Positions 63,740 to 64,000 of a stretch of 64,000 bases of DNA are shown piece after piece. The first letter of the stretch is position 1, and the number at the start of each line of letters is the position of its first letter. This DNA is from Mesorhizobium xinjiangense (GTDB lineage: Bacteria; Pseudomonadota; Alphaproteobacteria; Rhizobiales; Rhizobiaceae): positions 1 to 64,000 of the forward strand of contig NZ_WOAC01000012.1 of assembly GCF_009749525.1 (NCBI RefSeq), given 5' to 3'. Both the position numbers and the translations under genes were made by a program. The notes below the pieces were generated by a model that made no database searches, had not been told where the DNA came from, and saw only the letters and a list, made by a program, of their open reading frames with translations.

Positions 63740-64000
63740 ATGAGCGAGCGTTTCATCGCCCATTTGGCCGGCGAGCTCGAGGGGCTGAAGTCTGCGGGAC
63801 TTTACAAGCCGGAGCGCGTCATCACGTCCATGCAGTCGGCGGTCATCGAAGTGGCCGGCGGCGAAAAGGTGCTCAATTTCTGCGCCAACAATTATCTGGG
63901 CCTCGCCGACAGCGAGGAATTGCGCAATGCCGCCAAGGCGGCGCTCGACTGCTACGGCTACGGCATGGCGTCGGTGCGCTTCATCTGCGGCACGCAGGAG
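63740..64000 (+). CDS. kbl: 2-amino-3-ketobutyrate CoA ligase (glycine C-acetyltransferase), 5' part
   Basis: The first 87 residues of a PLP enzyme of threonine catabolism, running off the right edge. MSERFIAHLAGELEGLKSAG starts the protein and LNFCANNYLGLADSEEL and YGYGMASVRFICGTQ match Kbl closely. AAAGGAGA lies 9 nt before the ATG. A tdh gene is usually next, beyond the window. The related AONS enzymes share these motifs, but the N-terminal match favours Kbl. Confidence 0.9.
   Translation, partial: MSERFIAHLAGELEGLKSAGLYKPERVITSMQSAVIEVAGGEKVLNFCANNYLGLADSEELRNAAKAALDCYGYGMASVRFICGTQE

Overview
The window is about 64 kb of high-GC bacterial chromosome. It fits a member of the Hyphomicrobiales (Rhizobiales), probably close to Mesorhizobium and relatives in the Phyllobacteriaceae. 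This inference rests on gene content (DUF1127, DUF3422, DUF4170 and DUF2093 proteins, hisS-hisZ-short hisG, TIGR01459 HAD next to ribF, the pmbA-cysQ-waaA-lpxK-mutL order), on rhizobial-type intergenic palindromes, and on the gene order around ileS. I saw no rRNA, tRNA, CRISPR array, prophage or intact insertion sequence.

Layout. 1-9 kb: an amidase, a LysR regulator, a DUF1127 protein, a SulP transporter followed by a tandem universal stress protein, an SRPBCC protein and a DUF937 protein. 7.7-12.8 kb: gshA and rsmE on the minus strand, an unknown protein, a methyltransferase and a phosphatase. 12.9-24.3 kb is a 2-hydroxyacid catabolism region: a GntR regulator, a LutA-like iron-sulfur protein and an L-lactate dehydrogenase on the minus strand, then glcD, glcE and glcF on the plus strand. 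Three toxin-antitoxin modules sit inside or beside glcDEF. 25-31 kb: an L,D-transpeptidase, tag, DUF1801, hisS-hisZ-hisG and DoxX. 31.6-44 kb: fumC, a CorC/HlyC protein, groES-groEL with a CIRCE operator, a HAD protein, ribF, an HdeD-like protein and ileS. 44-51 kb: a lipoprotein, tadA, rluB, rsmD, two M16 peptidases and a patatin. 51-64 kb: MATE, VOC and a CPA2 antiporter on the minus strand; pmbA, cysQ, DUF4170, DUF374, waaA and lpxK on the plus strand; DUF2093, mutL and queF on the minus strand; and the 5' part of kbl running off the right edge.

How the genes work together. The lactate/glycolate region is the most distinctive part. A 25-bp palindromic site of the same design lies upstream of the gntR-lutA-lldD operon and immediately upstream of glcD, which predicts that one FCD-type GntR regulator controls both. 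The glycolate oxidase genes, normally adjacent, are separated by an AbrB/VapC pair that overlaps glcE and by a DUF433/DUF5615 pair 17 nt before glcF. A TumE/TumA pair lies convergently behind glcF.

A second theme is dispersed palindromic DNA. There are four copies (one truncated) of a roughly 117-bp double-hairpin repeat sitting at gene 3' ends, two of which supply stop codons. There is also a RIME-like palindrome, a CGTCATCCCGG-type palindrome, and a 153-bp element with 26-bp perfect terminal inverted repeats between hisS and hisZ.

Functional calls come from reading translations and recalled family motifs; no database search was possible.
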